A stretch of 64,000 nt of DNA from Acytostelium subglobosum LB1 (taxonomy: Eukaryota > Evosea > Eumycetozoa > Acytosteliales > Acytosteliaceae): NCBI RefSeq assembly GCF_000787575.1, contig NW_012236520.1, positions 1-64,000 on the forward strand. The letters are read 5' to 3'. The notes beneath the pieces were generated by a model. It was not told the origin of the DNA. It searched no databases and saw only the letters and a program-made list of their open reading frames with translations. Positions 34,936-47,504 of this stretch are shown here, piece after piece. How positions within the stretch are numbered: the stretch's first letter is position 1; every line of letters begins with the position of its first letter. A program made the translations under genes and the position numbers.

Positions 34936-34946
34936 TTTCGCGCCAA
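34936..34946 (+). promoter_or_regulatory. E2F-type site upstream of RPA32
   Basis: The 11-base string TTTCGCGCCAA matches the E2F/DP consensus TTTSSCGC and lies 110 bases before the RPA32 ATG, in the spacer shared with TMA16. CG-rich words are rare in these A/T-rich spacers. Dictyostelids have E2F/DP and Rb homologues, and RPA subunits are classic E2F targets, so cell-cycle control is a reasonable inference. Confidence 0.55.
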
Positions 34947-35055
34947 CTTTATCAAAATCTTCAACCAAACATAACTTCACATTCATTTATCTCTCTATTA
35001 TAATAATAACATACATATACACATATCAATCAATCAATCAAACAATCTTTATATC

Positions 35056-35951
35056 ATGGCAGAGCAACAAGGAAATTTAGAGAAAGTAGCACATGCACCA
35101 ATTCCATGTGTCCCAATGACTATATTGCAGTATCATAACTTGGAGCAAAGGAAGACTGGTGCTGGAGAGTTTGTAGGTCTGTTCATGAACGAAACATCAG
35201 AGAAAAAGGTGGAGTTGATAGAGGTTGTTGGTTTCATCCTCACAGAGAACCCTCAGTACAAAGAGAATACATCCACCAAGAGTGACGCCACACATCGCAG
35301 TGTCACCTTGCAAATATCAGATGGTACCGACCGTCTCTTTGCCTACTTCACAGACTCTCTCGAGATGGAGTATCCATTCAAGTATGTTATTGTCCAGAGC
35401 ATGCTCTTTGTTCCTTGCTCTTGCTCACTCACTGACTCATTCACTCAATCAAACAATCAAACAAACATTGCATTGTAGGCCCAATCATTACTATCACTTT
35501 ATTGGAAGAGTTAGACCACCTACAACCTTTGACAAGGAGGGAAAGATGATAGAGAGCCGATCGGCTATATATGTGCAGAGCTTCCGCGAGATCACAGACT
35601 TCAATGAGATCACCTACCACTTCTCCAGATGTATGACTAACTTCCTTCGCAGCAACTTCCCTGCTTTGGTGATGGATGAGATTCGCCTCATCTGCCAAAA
35701 CAAGACGATCAACAACAAGACCATGCGCCTTCTCGAACAAGGAAATCACTCAAGGGAGGATATTGAGTAAGTATTAGTATGCTCGCGAGTGACTAATCTC
35801 TATCACTCCAAACTGACTCTCTCTCTCTTTGTCTAACCTTGGACATGTACCTTTATTTCCAAATCATAACAGAACCAATCTAAACAATATTTGCCAAATC
35901 GTCAACAACTTTGTTCATGTCGATGGAGAATACAAACTCGTTTTAGAGTAA
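35056..35951 (+). CDS. rpa2: Replication protein A 32-kDa subunit (RPA2)
   Basis: RPA32 is part of the heterotrimer that coats single-stranded DNA in replication and repair. Exons 35056-35381, 35479-35766 and 35873-35951 give 230 residues. The OB-fold is visible from IPCVPMTILQYHNLE through VELIEVVGFIL, VTLQISDGTDRLFAYF and the strand YHFIGRVRPP, to the typical RPA2 closing block YVQSFREITDFNEITYHF (animal: IRPIEDMNEFTFH). The C-terminal segment, spanning the last intron, resembles the winged helix (HSREDIETNLNNICQIVNNF then VHVDGEYKL). The Ser/Gly-rich phosphorylated N-terminus of animal RPA2 is missing; the protein starts only about 15 residues before the fold. The E2F-type site upstream fits S-phase expression. 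Confidence 0.85.
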
Positions 35952-36159
35952 AGGTGTTCGTACATACCACCGTGACACCAATGTACTTGTTTGTCTAATG
36001 TTAATACGTCTGCAGCTGTTTATTCAAAAGAGTAGAGAGAGAGAGGATAGGTTTGGGAGGGTAGCAGTCCGCAAATGTAGGCGAGACAGTAAGAGGGAGA
36101 GAGATGTAGAGAGAGAGCTTGCTGAATGAGGCATGAGGGGGGGGATTGAGGTGATACTA

Positions 36160-39100
36160 CTACTTTAAACCAAATCCCTCGGCATTGTTAAGGGCTTTGA
36201 TTAGACGTTCTTCGAGCTTCTCTTTGGTTGGGTAGCATGGCAGGATGAGCGCATTGAAGCAGGTGTGAGCGGATGGCAAACGATCACTATCGATTTGTTT
36301 GTGGATTGAGAAGTGCATCTTGGACAGTCCACCATAGGGCACTCGATCGCAGCCAGTCGAGAATGACAAGAACTTCTTCTTCATCTCGTTGGATAATCCA
36401 TGTATTGTCTCCCAGAAGTATCTAATTGATTGATTGATAGGACAATGATTGTTAGAGATTGATCCACAACCATTATGGGTTAGTGGGAGATAGACCACAA
36501 CAACATACTTTATGGTCTGATCTTGGTTCGTGTAGCCACCTTCGTAGATGACAACCTTCTCCAGTTCGGTAAAGTCCAAGTCCTCAACTCCACATATCAA
36601 GTCTTCCAGTTCTTGTGGTCTTAGTAGACGAAGGAATGGAGAGTCGCACACCAGTTGGAAACCTTTGTAAAACTCTACCCATTGCTTTGATATGGATATG
36701 TTGAGCAGGTAGTTTGTGTACAATGTCAGATACTCCTCTTTGTTCGAATTGTCGACCAGGATGTTGTCGCCACCTGGCTTGAGCTCGTGCACCTTTGTCT
36801 CGCCAAAGTTGTCATAGGTCACCGAGAAGTATGTTGACCATTGTGAGACATCATCGGTAGTGTCTCGCATCTTGATCATCGACCTATAGATCTCCTGTGA
36901 TTGTGATTGTGATTGTTGTTTGTGAGTATGAATGATCACTGTGTGGCGATTGTCGTCTGGCTCCAACATACCGGCTCCACTGACTCCACGTCGTCAATGT
37001 CCACAGGATATCCAAGCAGCTTCTTGTAGACTACCAAGGGGAAGTGGACGTCCAAGATGATTGAGTTGTACAGTGCCAGGCCAAGTATCTACATTGGATG
37101 ATGATCCAATATATATATTATGTTAGGTTGGCGTTGATCAGTCAACCAGACTACATTGGTTGGCGAGCCAGTCAAAGACCAAACTTACGATTCCAATCAG
37201 TTCAAACTCTAGCTTGTCCAATGAGTTGGTGTTGAACCACCATGTCCTTAGCCTCTCATTATATATGAACATTCCAAACTCTGGATCGAATATCTTGCGC
37301 ACCACAATCTGGAAGAACTCCTTCTGGACGCCACCTTGATCGATACCCTCCTCACCTTTAAACTTGATCTTTAGTTCCTTCTTCATGTCATACTTGTGGT
37401 TTTGAATCTAGAGTCATCGTTGGTTAAGTTTGTGTCAGCATATCATTGTGATTGATTGAATGGATTGTCAGCCATCCATCCACTTGTCCTGTCTTACATT
37501 GTTCAATGCGTCGTGTATAATATTATCTCTGCGGACTTGGAATACCAAATACTCTGGCTGAGGTAGTGTAGTGAGTGATGATGTTAGTGTCGTGTTGTTC
37601 AACTCCAGTCCATCATATATAACATACCAGATCCTGCTGTATCGTATACTCCACTTGTAGATAGGTGCTCTTTACAAATGTATTCAAAATGAATGGATAC
37701 TTGGTATAAGAGAAGCTACATTCATTGATTGATAGAGGTAGAGTTAGTTATATGTTGTCAGTCAATCAGCATCAATCAATATGTACCCTGTGTCGGCGGT
37801 ATAGTTCATGATGTCCACTCTTAGGTTCAGGTTGTTGTTGACCATGTCATTGTAGAAATCCCTATAGTCGACGTATTTCTTCTTGATGTTGATGTTGTCT
37901 GATCGATGTGGATGATGGATGGTGGATGTGATCGATGGATAGATGGATGGAATGATGTAATGGATAATGAGCAATCAATTAGTGATGAATGAATGGATGG
38001 ACCAAATGTGAGCAACTATAGTTTGCATGCATACCCAGAAGCTGCATGAATGCACATGCGCCAATGATTGGTTTGTCAGTGTTGAGCTCCAGCTTCTCAT
38101 CAGATGTCAACAATCGCACAGATATGAACTGCTGGAAGTTGGTCAATGTTTGAGTGAAGTGATCCTTTGAGAATCTGTCAAGTGTCCAATCACATGGCGA
38201 TGAATGAATGTTTGGAATGGAAGATGTTAGCATGATTGATTGATCAATTGATCGTTTGAGTATTCCAGTGTTCATTCTTACGTTGATAGCCACTCCCCAA
38301 ACACAGACAGCAGTGAAGGTATCAGTTGGTATATTCCAATGCAGAGATTCTCAAACATCCTGATGTGATCAATATCGTTGATGAATGGGTTCTGGATGGA
38401 TGGCGTGATTGATTGAGAGTGAGATAGGTTAGTAACATTGTTGGATGGATACATGTGACAATGACAATGATAATGACATACCGATAGGAGAAGTACAAAT
38501 GATATCAATGAGGTTGGTGTAGTGAATGAAGAAGAGTTGAACCTGAGGTATGCACTAAGATCGCTAAGTGAGTCCAACAATGCTTTGGTGACATCATCAC
38601 GATTCTGAATCATATGATTGATTGAGTGAGTCAGTGAGTGAGTGAGTGATGTCTGGCAGTCTATCTGTCTGTTTAGTGGACTTACCAGTGACATAATGAT
38701 GTCAAAGATTTCCCTGGTGTCCTTCAGGTTCAGTCCTTTAAAGTAATCAAAGGTGTCGTTTGCCTGCCTCTGTTGTTGATAGAGTGGATGAGTAAGTGGA
38801 TGGTGCATTGTCGATGGCTTGAGAGAGAATGACATACGATAGGATTGTTGTTTGCTATCTCTTCTACCTGGGAGGGAAGTGAGAAGTGCTCCTTGATGGA
38901 CACAATGATGAAGGTGTATGCCTGTTTCTGTTGGCATCGTTTAAGATATACTAATATGGACTCCTCATTCTTCCTAAAGATCAAACTCTCCTTATCCTTC
39001 AGATATGAGCACAAGAACTTCTCCTTGAACGTCTTTGCATATTCTATTGCCTTTACAGCTGATAAGTTGGCATCCTCCTCTGGTTTGTTACATACTTTGA

Positions 39101-39394
39101 GTTGGTTAGTGAGTGAGTTGGAGTGATTGATCGATTGAATGAGGACCAACAACATACATGGATTGTGAATACAATATAGTGAATGACTCTTTAGAGACTC
39201 CTTGCATCCTCTTGTCAACTGTGTAAAGTATCTTTTGTTACATTATTTAGTTAGTATTCATTCAATCATTCATTCAATCATTCATTCAATCAATCAATTA
39301 TAACATACTGTGTGATATAGGATCTAAAGAGACTCTGTTCATTGTTAGTGTCGTTGGTCGTAGCCATGACTGTGTCCTCTCCTTGTTGTGACAT
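36160..39394 (-). CDS. ube3a: UBE3A/E6AP-like HECT E3 ubiquitin ligase
   Basis: Transfers ubiquitin from an E2 through a cysteine thioester to substrates. I read 14 exons, all in phase: 39394-39309, 39231-39158, 39094-38838, 38769-38686, 38604-38482, 38391-38282, 38174-38035, 37898-37787, 37715-37628, 37557-37498, 37407-37189, 37088-36972, 36894-36509 and 36421-36160, for 705 residues. The N-terminus holds an AZUL zinc-binding domain (YFTQLTRGCKESLKSHSLYC, then LCNKPEEDA), the mark of UBE3A. The HECT domain begins around YLVFQVRRD, with FKGEEGIDQGGVQKEFF, and ends with TGCDRVPYGGL, SAHTCFNALILPCY (catalytic Cys673) and NAEGFGLK. At 705 residues it is shorter than human UBE3A, mainly in the middle. 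Small exons with TGAT-repeat introns explain why it looks fragmented in single frames. Confidence 0.93.
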
Positions 39395-39740
39395 TTGGTG
39401 TTGTGTTTGATATATCCTATCAATAGTATATATCCAAACTATCTCTCTATTTAATAAATATCTGTCTGTATATTATATCTATCTGTATATTATTATGTAT
39501 CTGTATATTATATATCTGTAATTATGTATGTTTCCAATAATGTAGTTATTAACTTTGAACTTACACTTTGGTGTTATTACCTTCAATTGAGTCTTGTTCA
39601 AGGGTGGGTGAAAGGTCGCGTCCACTTTCGTTCTCACTTACTCCCCACTCTCTCCATTCCCTCACTCGCTCAATCTAGTTTGACAACTTGTAATTACCTC
39701 AACATTGTGTAGAGATACATACATGTAATATCTATCTTCG
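39395..39740. other. Divergent promoter region, UBE3A-like / SET-MYND
   Basis: A/T-rich with repeated TATCTGTATATTAT words at 39460-39520 near the ligase leader; no gene seen. Confidence 0.6.
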
Positions 39741-40874
39741 ATGCATTATTATAACAAAGTAATACAGCGGCATGTAGAAGGAAGAGGAAGATACTTGGTT
39801 GCCTCAAAGGATATAGTACGAGGCGAAATAGTGCTCTATGAACAACCATTTGCTCATACAATCAACTATAGAGATGCTCTAGCAAGACAACTATGTCATC
39901 GTTGTCTGAGACAACTATGTACATCATCACAAGCATCACAATTGGATGGATGTAACACTTGTCAAACGACATATTACTGCTCAATTGAATGTCGTGAATT
40001 GGATACACCGATGCACTCAATCGAATGTCAACAATATCAACGTTTGGCATCGACTTCAATGTTTGACAATGATTGCAAATCAATGTTGAAGCTCTGTCTA
40101 CGTGTGCTGGTTATGAGACACCTGGCGCCAACATCAGAGTCATTCGATAATGTCTTACAACTGTGCGACAATCGTCACCAATTCTCTGCGAGTCGCATGG
40201 CTGACCTTGGCAAAGTGGCGCGATTCCTCGAGAAAGGACTGAACATGGGCACGGCAGCAACAAAGACAGAGGTACTGCGTGGACTTACTCAGATGGACCT
40301 TGTCAGACTGATGTGCGTATTGGAGTGCAACACTCACGAGATTGGATTGACATTGGAGCCATACAAGTACAGCTCGGTTGGCTCAGCATTATACATCATG
40401 GCGTCATACTTTAATCATTCATGTCAACCGAATGTGTGTCGAGTGAATCGTGAAGGTGATGGTGGCGCACTCTCGATGATTGCCCTGGCCGATATACCAG
40501 CGGGCACCGAGCTCTCTTACAACTACATCCAACTCTCATTGTCCAATGAAGAGCGCAAGACAAAGCTGTTCGACTCGTACTTCTTCAATTGCGTCTGTCC
40601 AGGATGTGCTGTGGTCAGCAGCGGTAGTGCCGGCAGCACCAAGTCGTCCAAAGGCAGGAGATCGGCCAAGGGTGGCGAGCCAGTCCAGAGTAAGTCGCAA
40701 CAGGCATACCTCAAGCGATACCTTTGTGATCGAGATGGATGCAATGGTGTTCGAATTTCCAACGGTCCATCATCGTCATGCAGCATGGACCAGGGCAAAC
40801 CTACTCAAGTCTGTAACATATGTCTGCCAGTTTCCCAATGGCCCATTGGCATTGTTCGTTGGGAAGACCAGTGA
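39741..40874 (+). CDS. SET and MYND domain protein (SMYD-like)
   Basis: Likely protein lysine methyltransferase using S-adenosylmethionine. Single exon, 377 codons. The SET domain is split by a MYND zinc finger: N-part GRGRYLVASKDIVRGEIVLYE; MYND CHRCLRQLC...CNTCQTTYYCSIECRELD...HSIEC (C-x2-C pairs plus His and Cys); then after a helical insert, the SET core SALYIMASYFNHSCQPNVCR, with ELSYNYIQL and the post-SET cysteines CVCPGC. These are the residues for cofactor and lysine-channel formation. The end is odd: after CDRDGCNGVRISNG and QVCNIC the frame stops shortly, whereas relatives usually continue with a helical C-terminal domain. Either the gene is naturally short or the tail has been lost; the following 300 bases are GC-richer than usual spacer. 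Confidence 0.85.
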   Translation: MHYYNKVIQRHVEGRGRYLVASKDIVRGEIVLYEQPFAHTINYRDALARQLCHRCLRQLCTSSQASQLDGCNTCQTTYYCSIECRELDTPMHSIECQQYQRLASTSMFDNDCKSMLKLCLRVLVMRHLAPTSESFDNVLQLCDNRHQFSASRMADLGKVARFLEKGLNMGTAATKTEVLRGLTQMDLVRLMCVLECNTHEIGLTLEPYKYSSVGSALYIMASYFNHSCQPNVCRVNREGDGGALSMIALADIPAGTELSYNYIQLSLSNEERKTKLFDSYFFNCVCPGCAVVSSGSAGSTKSSKGRRSAKGGEPVQSKSQQAYLKRYLCDRDGCNGVRISNGPSSSCSMDQGKPTQVCNICLPVSQWPIGIVRWEDQ

Positions 40875-41470
40875 TTGATTGATTGATGGTAATCAATCCA
40901 ACTTCCGGAAGTTACCTGTACATTCACACACTCGCGGGCCAAAGGTCGGCATCCACCTAACCTATTTGAAGGACACAGTCCCTCGGGTGACGTCTGCTCA
41001 CCTTTTTTGCAAATAAAAATCTTGGTGTGTGGTCCTCCTTGATCTTGGAGTGTGGGGAGCCTTCATTCATTCTCATGCTCAGGGGGTCTGATTTGCCTCG
41101 TGGATGCAATGGTGTGTGCCGCATGGGAGGGCAGATCTTTCATCCTAACTTTCTGTGCTGTTGCCATCGAGAGGGTGGTGCATACCTAACTGTATTATTG
41201 TGTTGTATGTGTGTGATTGTTTGATTGATTGAGTGTGATTGATCATTCACAATCATTAATTGACATCCTTTCACATTCACCTTGTTGTTGTAGAAGTAGT
41301 AGTAGTAGCTGTGAGGACTCAACAACATACCCCAGTATATTACATATATTTACAGATACACAAAAACATACAGATACACATACTAAAGAGATAAAGAGAT
41401 ATAACGAGGAGTAAATGAAAGCTTAACACTCGAGTGTGTACAGATCATTCAATCAATCAATCAAACAAAC
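40875..41470. other. Intergenic with GC-richer tract
   Basis: After TGATTGATT repeats, a tract at about 40915-41200 has near-coding base composition but no convincing frame; on the minus strand a short stretch (MKDLPSHAAHTIASTRQI) is protein-like. It contains a 10-base palindrome, CTTCCGGAAG, at 40911-40920. No RNA gene could be recognised. The rest is (TAG)n-bearing A/T-rich DNA with the next gene's promoter. Confidence 0.4.
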
Positions 41471-43001
41471 ATGATCTGGTTTACTTCAATCACATTTCCA
41501 TTATTTGTTCTGTATATTTCAATCACATTAGTTGTTGCTTTCCAAATTGGAAGGATCATATATAATAAGTATGTTAAGTCCAGTTAGGACCAGGACCTGA
41601 AGCCTAAGCCTCAGCCTCAGCCTCAAGCCTCAAGCCTCAAGCCTCAGCCCACACTCACACTCACTCACACTCAATATTAGACATAAGAAGTTCTCATTCA
41701 GGTTTGGATTCTTGTTCCTTGGACTGCTATGGGGTGTTCTGCGATCAGTGTTCTGGCTGACATTCTACGTGGACACTAATGGACTGGTCAGCAATCTATT
41801 GCTCAACATACCAATCAACATCCAGTTTGCCACCTACTCATTGTTGGTGCTCTTTTACGCACATGTCGTGCATCGTAAGACTTGGGAGCAGTCCACCAAG
41901 AAGTTATTCACTATAATCTATGTCTGTGTCAATACTGTACTCCTTGTACTTCAATGTGGTATGTATATATAAATGGAATCATTCCATCCCGGATAATATC
42001 TGACCTCAATCCAACCCACCTGATCAATCAAAGTTTGGATCGCATTCGATTATAAGGACTCACTCAATCAACCGACACCATCATCGAGTGGCAGTGGTAG
42101 TAATGGCGATTGTGGAGGCGCAACTGACCAGCAGTTGAACCAGATGGATCAACTGATGTACATATTGTCTGGTGTTGTCTTCCTTCTACTCGTCACAATC
42201 TTGGCAGTATATGGATGGAGACTAAACAGGATAATCAAGTCTACAAAGAGCGCTGTAAATATCACAATGATCATGATACATCACTTGGAATGGAGTCGAT
42301 GGAACATTCACTCACTAACATACCTCCACACCTGGAATCATTCCACTCATTCCACTCAATCATTCTTTTAGCAATTACAATCACAACTTCCAATGTCCAT
42401 TATACCAATCACATTCATAATATTCCTTTGCTTCACATCAAGATGTGTCTTTGACTTTGTCTCTGCCATTGGAAGCATTCCAAGCATTGACCTCGGATGT
42501 GTAAGTATCCAATCCATCAATCACACTCACACTCATGGTATCATTCCATCCACTTACTCACTCACTCACTCAATCAATCAATCATATAGCAATCACTGGC
42601 ACAGAGTATTATAGTCATTGTTATGTTCTTCATTTGGGAAATATTACCATATATTCTGATACTTGTACTATTCTGGAGGATACCAACGACTCAGATCGGT
42701 GGTCTGCGCAAGAGCAATCAGTACTACCCATCACCGACCACTGGACAGGCGCCACCAGGCCGCGTGATCACTCACAATCAGCAGCCAGGCGGTCCTGGCA
42801 CGTCTGTTTATGGACCCACAGCGCTACGACTCTGACGAGGAGACCACATCGCTACTATTCAAGAACAGTCCTGCGCCTGCACTCTACAATGGCATCAATA
42901 ATTCACCATACTGTACAACGCCAATCGAGGCCAACAATGACGACTATGGAGATGACTCTGGTGGCCATCAGCCATCCTTCTCATCCATCGGTTCCGTCTA
43001 A
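41471..43001 (+). CDS. Seven-helix membrane protein, TOM1/THH1-like (possible)
   Basis: Exons 41471-41568, 41702-41958, 42034-42254, 42372-42500 and 42590-43001; about 371 residues if one T in the TTT at 42807-42809 is surplus. Seven hydrophobic helices are visible, starting SITFPLFVLYISITLVVAF and FLFLGLLWGVLRSVFWL; the segment FATYSLLVLFYAHVVH resembles the plant TOM1/THH1 and animal GPR137 group, which act at the tonoplast or lysosome. The tail contains DSDEETTSLLF, an acidic dileucine motif of the type that sends proteins to endosomes and lysosomes; it lies after the frame change, so it is only present if the shift is an assembly error. Without correction the protein ends GPTALRL. Family assignment is tentative. 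Confidence 0.65.
41607..41648. repeat. CCTCA(A)G tandem repeat in an intron
   Basis: Six or so imperfect copies of a 6-7 base unit, followed by (ACTC)n, inside intron 1 of the seven-helix gene. It accounts for that intron's extra length; no function is apparent. Confidence 0.7.
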
Positions 43002-43332
43002 GACATCACCATCCATCAATACATACCTCTCCCCCTTCCCCTTTATCCTTACTTCATTCCTTCCTTGTCCTCGACTGACTGACCCATCAATTGACACCAT
43101 GTTGTGGACCAAATTGTGTGGGTTTGATTGGGCCTCAATCTGCGAATCGTCACACTTCGCGTGTGAGTGTGGGGTTGGGCTTGATCAGTCGATCCATCGA
43201 AGGGCACCGGATCATTTTAATGTGAGTATGATGAAGATCATCATTGATGAACACTTGTTACCATCATTATTAAGTAAGTTAGTAGGGTTAGAATAGAGAT
43301 AATAATAAGTAATAAGTTATAAGTAATAAGAA
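43002..43332. other. Intergenic, seven-helix protein to APMAP-like
   Basis: Left part is pyrimidine-rich 3' flank, the middle (43085-43215) is less A/T-rich, and the last 60 bases are AATAAGT-type leader. No gene recognised. Confidence 0.5.
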
Positions 43333-44953
43333 ATGGCAATGAGTACATTGAGTGCATTGCTACTTTGTTTGGCAGTGTACATTGGAACACTGTCATACTA
43401 TCCACCGTTGGGTCTGTTCACACATAGATTGACACCTGACATTGAGTTCCGACCATTCATCACTGGTCCCATACCAAGCAGAGAAGGTCCATACGCACCC
43501 AACCAACTATTAGAGGCCAACACTCAATACATTGAACTAGGTATGTGTACCATCCATCTGATCAAACAAGATTGATTGTTACCATGTGACTGACTTACAC
43601 ATTACACAACAACAAGGTATCCATGAGGGACCAGAATCAATCACAATTAACAAGAGAGGTGATGTATACTTCTCATTAAAGTCTGGAGAGATTAGATATA
43701 TTGAGGCACCAATCACACTTAGTGCACTGTATACCAATGGTTCCAATGTCATTCATGAGAGCAAGACATTGTTCCATGGAGGACGTCCACTTGGTATCCA
43801 CTTTGATCATGATGATAACTTATTGGTGGCCGATGCAGTCAAGGGTATGATCTTGCTCGCCTTGATGTATCTCATTCAATCACTGACTCAATCTATCAAT
43901 CAATGACTGTAGGTTTGATCCGTGTGGACAAGGATACAAAGGAGGCTACACTATTGGTAACAAGTTATGGTGGAAAGAAGTTGACTTTCATTAATGATGT
44001 TACATCAGCCCCTGATGGAATGGTATACTTCTCAGACAGCTCATCAATAGCTCCAATATATGATAGTCAAGGTGATTGGAACACTCAACTTCCATCAATG
44101 TTCTCATGCATCAGTTCAAATCCCAATGGAAAGTATGTCATATGACAGGTCACCAGTCCTATCCAACTACATGTGATATCACTCATTCACTCACTAACTC
44201 ACCAACTCTTAACAACTAGACTACTCTCTTACAACCCAAAGACTAAGGAAGTCAAAGTGCTCATTGATGGATTGCAGTATGCCAATGGAGTGACAATGGA
44301 TCAGAACAATGAGAGTGTGTTTGTCGCAGAGACTGCTACATTCAAGATATGGAGATACTGGATATCAGGTCCAAATGGTATGCAATCGAACGAATGAATG
44401 AGTGTGTGAGTGGCATGGTTCCTGACCCATCCATCAATCAATCAATCATAGCTGGAAAGGCATCAGTGTTCATAAGTGACTTGCCAGGCTTCCCAGATGG
44501 AATTAGACTGGGCCAGGATAACAGACTTTACATTGGTATTTATGGTGGAAGGACCTGGATACTTGACTTTTTCCTTCAATATCCAATGATCAAGAGGTCA
44601 ATCTTTAGACTACCATTCTTTGTTCCTCCCATCAGTCCCCCATTTGTTGCCATTGCCAACTCCAATGTAAGTTGATTGAATATTGATTCGGTCACTGGAA
44701 CCATCACTGACTCTACCTCACTCAATCACTAGACTGGCGACATCATTCAAACATTGCAATCTGCCAAGAACTCACATTTCAAGACAGTGACATCTGCAAT
44801 GGAGAGGGATGGATTGGTCTACATTGGAAGTAAGTTTGATTGATTGATTGATTGGATTGAATGGACATGGATACTAACACCATCCATGTTATAATATTAG
44901 ACTTGTACAACAACTTTATTGGAGTGTACAACATCAATGCCACCAACAAGTAG
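43333..44953 (+). CDS. apmap: APMAP / strictosidine synthase-like beta-propeller protein
   Basis: Member of the N6P propeller family (animal APMAP, plant strictosidine synthase-like), whose amoebal role is unknown; animal members have arylesterase-like activity. Seven exons (43333-43540, 43617-43844, 43913-44132, 44220-44377, 44452-44666, 44733-44829, 44901-44953), all in phase, encode 392 residues. Residues 4-22 are a hydrophobic anchor (STLSALLLCLAVYIGTLSYY), so the propeller is probably lumenal or extracellular. Family blocks: GPESITINKRGDVYFS, GGRPLGIHFDHDDNLLVAD, LTFINDVTSAPDGMVYFSDS, YANGVTMDQNNESVFVAET and the closing DGLVYIGNLYNNFIGVY. The strictosidine synthase catalytic glutamate region is not conserved in an obvious way, so an alkaloid role is not implied. 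Confidence 0.88.
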
Positions 44954-45085
44954 TGATCGGGGTGTCCTCTGTGAGGAGGAGTTACGTTATACATACACCA
45001 CCTGCCCTGCCCTGCCATGCCTTGCACTGTGACCATCCATCCATCGCCAGGACCATTAATAAAGTCAATCCTTTGACAACAACAT

Positions 45086-45947
45086 TTACAACTTCTTCTC
45101 AGCTCTAAGCTTCTCGTACAGGAAGAGTGATGACAGGGTCTTGCCATCCGGACTTCTTCTCCAAAGCTCGTCAAAGGGCACGACGTGCAGGGTGATCGAC
45201 TCGTTCTCAGAGAGACATCCAGTGAGTTTGTTCTGCAACTCATCGATCTTGGCCTGCTCCAGCGTGTCGCGGAACAGGAACAATCTGATGAACTCGTCAC
45301 AGCCACCGGGACTGGGGTACATGCCCTCAGCACTGTCGCCAAAGGCCAGCTTGGTCATGTCTATCAGCCTGTCCTCAGTGACATCGATTCCAGTCTCCTC
45401 CTTCATCTCCTTGGCGGCCACGCCAGCAAAGTGTCCACTGCCATCGAGCATGCCGGCGGGGATCTCACTGTATGCGAATGTGGCGGCGGGCACTCTAGTC
45501 TGCACCGTTAGCAACGAGTACTCCTTGCCAGTCTCCTTGGAGGTCAGAATGACCAAGATTGCCACAGATCCACCTCTACAAAAGATGATACCTGGCACAG
45601 GTCTCTTCTCTGGCAGCGCATGTACCTCTGCCTTAAACTTCAAGAATCCTACATTTGGTCCAAACATATCAATCGATTGAATAAGTATCGAGTTAACCTT
45701 CAACTGATCCTGCTTATCCATCTTCTTGATCCACTTTTGGAAGTTTGGTGCATTCACAGCCTGTCATTATCATTCATTCATTCATTGAGTTAGTATCATT
45801 CAATCATTCAATCATTCAATCAATTAATCAATTAATATACATTACAGTCTGGATTGGTACATCTAGTGATGGTACCAGTGTGACGGGTACATTCTCACCT
45901 CTGATTGATACTGTGGTTGATGCAGGTGCGGTTGTTGTAGTGGACAT
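45086..45947 (-). CDS. Nudix hydrolase, ADP-sugar pyrophosphatase-like
   Basis: Hydrolyses nucleoside diphosphate linked compounds, probably ADP- or other NDP-sugars, by comparison with plant NUDX14. Exons 45947-45846 and 45760-45086 give 258 residues from the ATG chosen here. The Nudix motif is GVAAKEMKEETGI with an adjacent substrate loop AYSEIPAGMLDG; GGCDEFIRLFLF and HVVPFDELW follow the NUDX14-type order. Exon 1 is open further upstream: in-frame ATGs at 46079 and 46208 would add a basic, Asn/Ile/Thr-rich leader that could be a mitochondrial targeting sequence, or a hydrophobic segment (LILGLFVCLFKVLVQILLWL). The start is therefore uncertain. It is divergent from GDP-L-fucose synthase. 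Confidence 0.85.
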
Positions 45948-46334
45948 GTTTCTGAAATAATGATGTTGTTGATGTTGGTGATGATTGAAGTTTGATAATA
46001 ATGATGTTAAAGTTGTTATTCTATTCCTTGTAAGATTATTATAAATATAATTATTTGATCGAATATACAAAGCTATCATTCTAAATGAAGGTTGATGTTG
46101 TTCAAGAAGCCAAAGCAATATCTGAACCAAAACTTTGAAAAGACACACAAAAAGACCTAGAATCAACCACTTTCTCCATTTCATCTTCAAAAACGACAAC
46201 GTTGGCACCTTGTTTGTGCCTCATTTTTCATTTCATTTCACTCCAACTCACTAACTTATTCACGCATTCATTCACTCATTATTACAAGTACTTCTAAGTT
46301 ATTACTACGTGATATATAAACATATAAAATAAGG

Positions 46335-47504
<1,170 letters not shown>

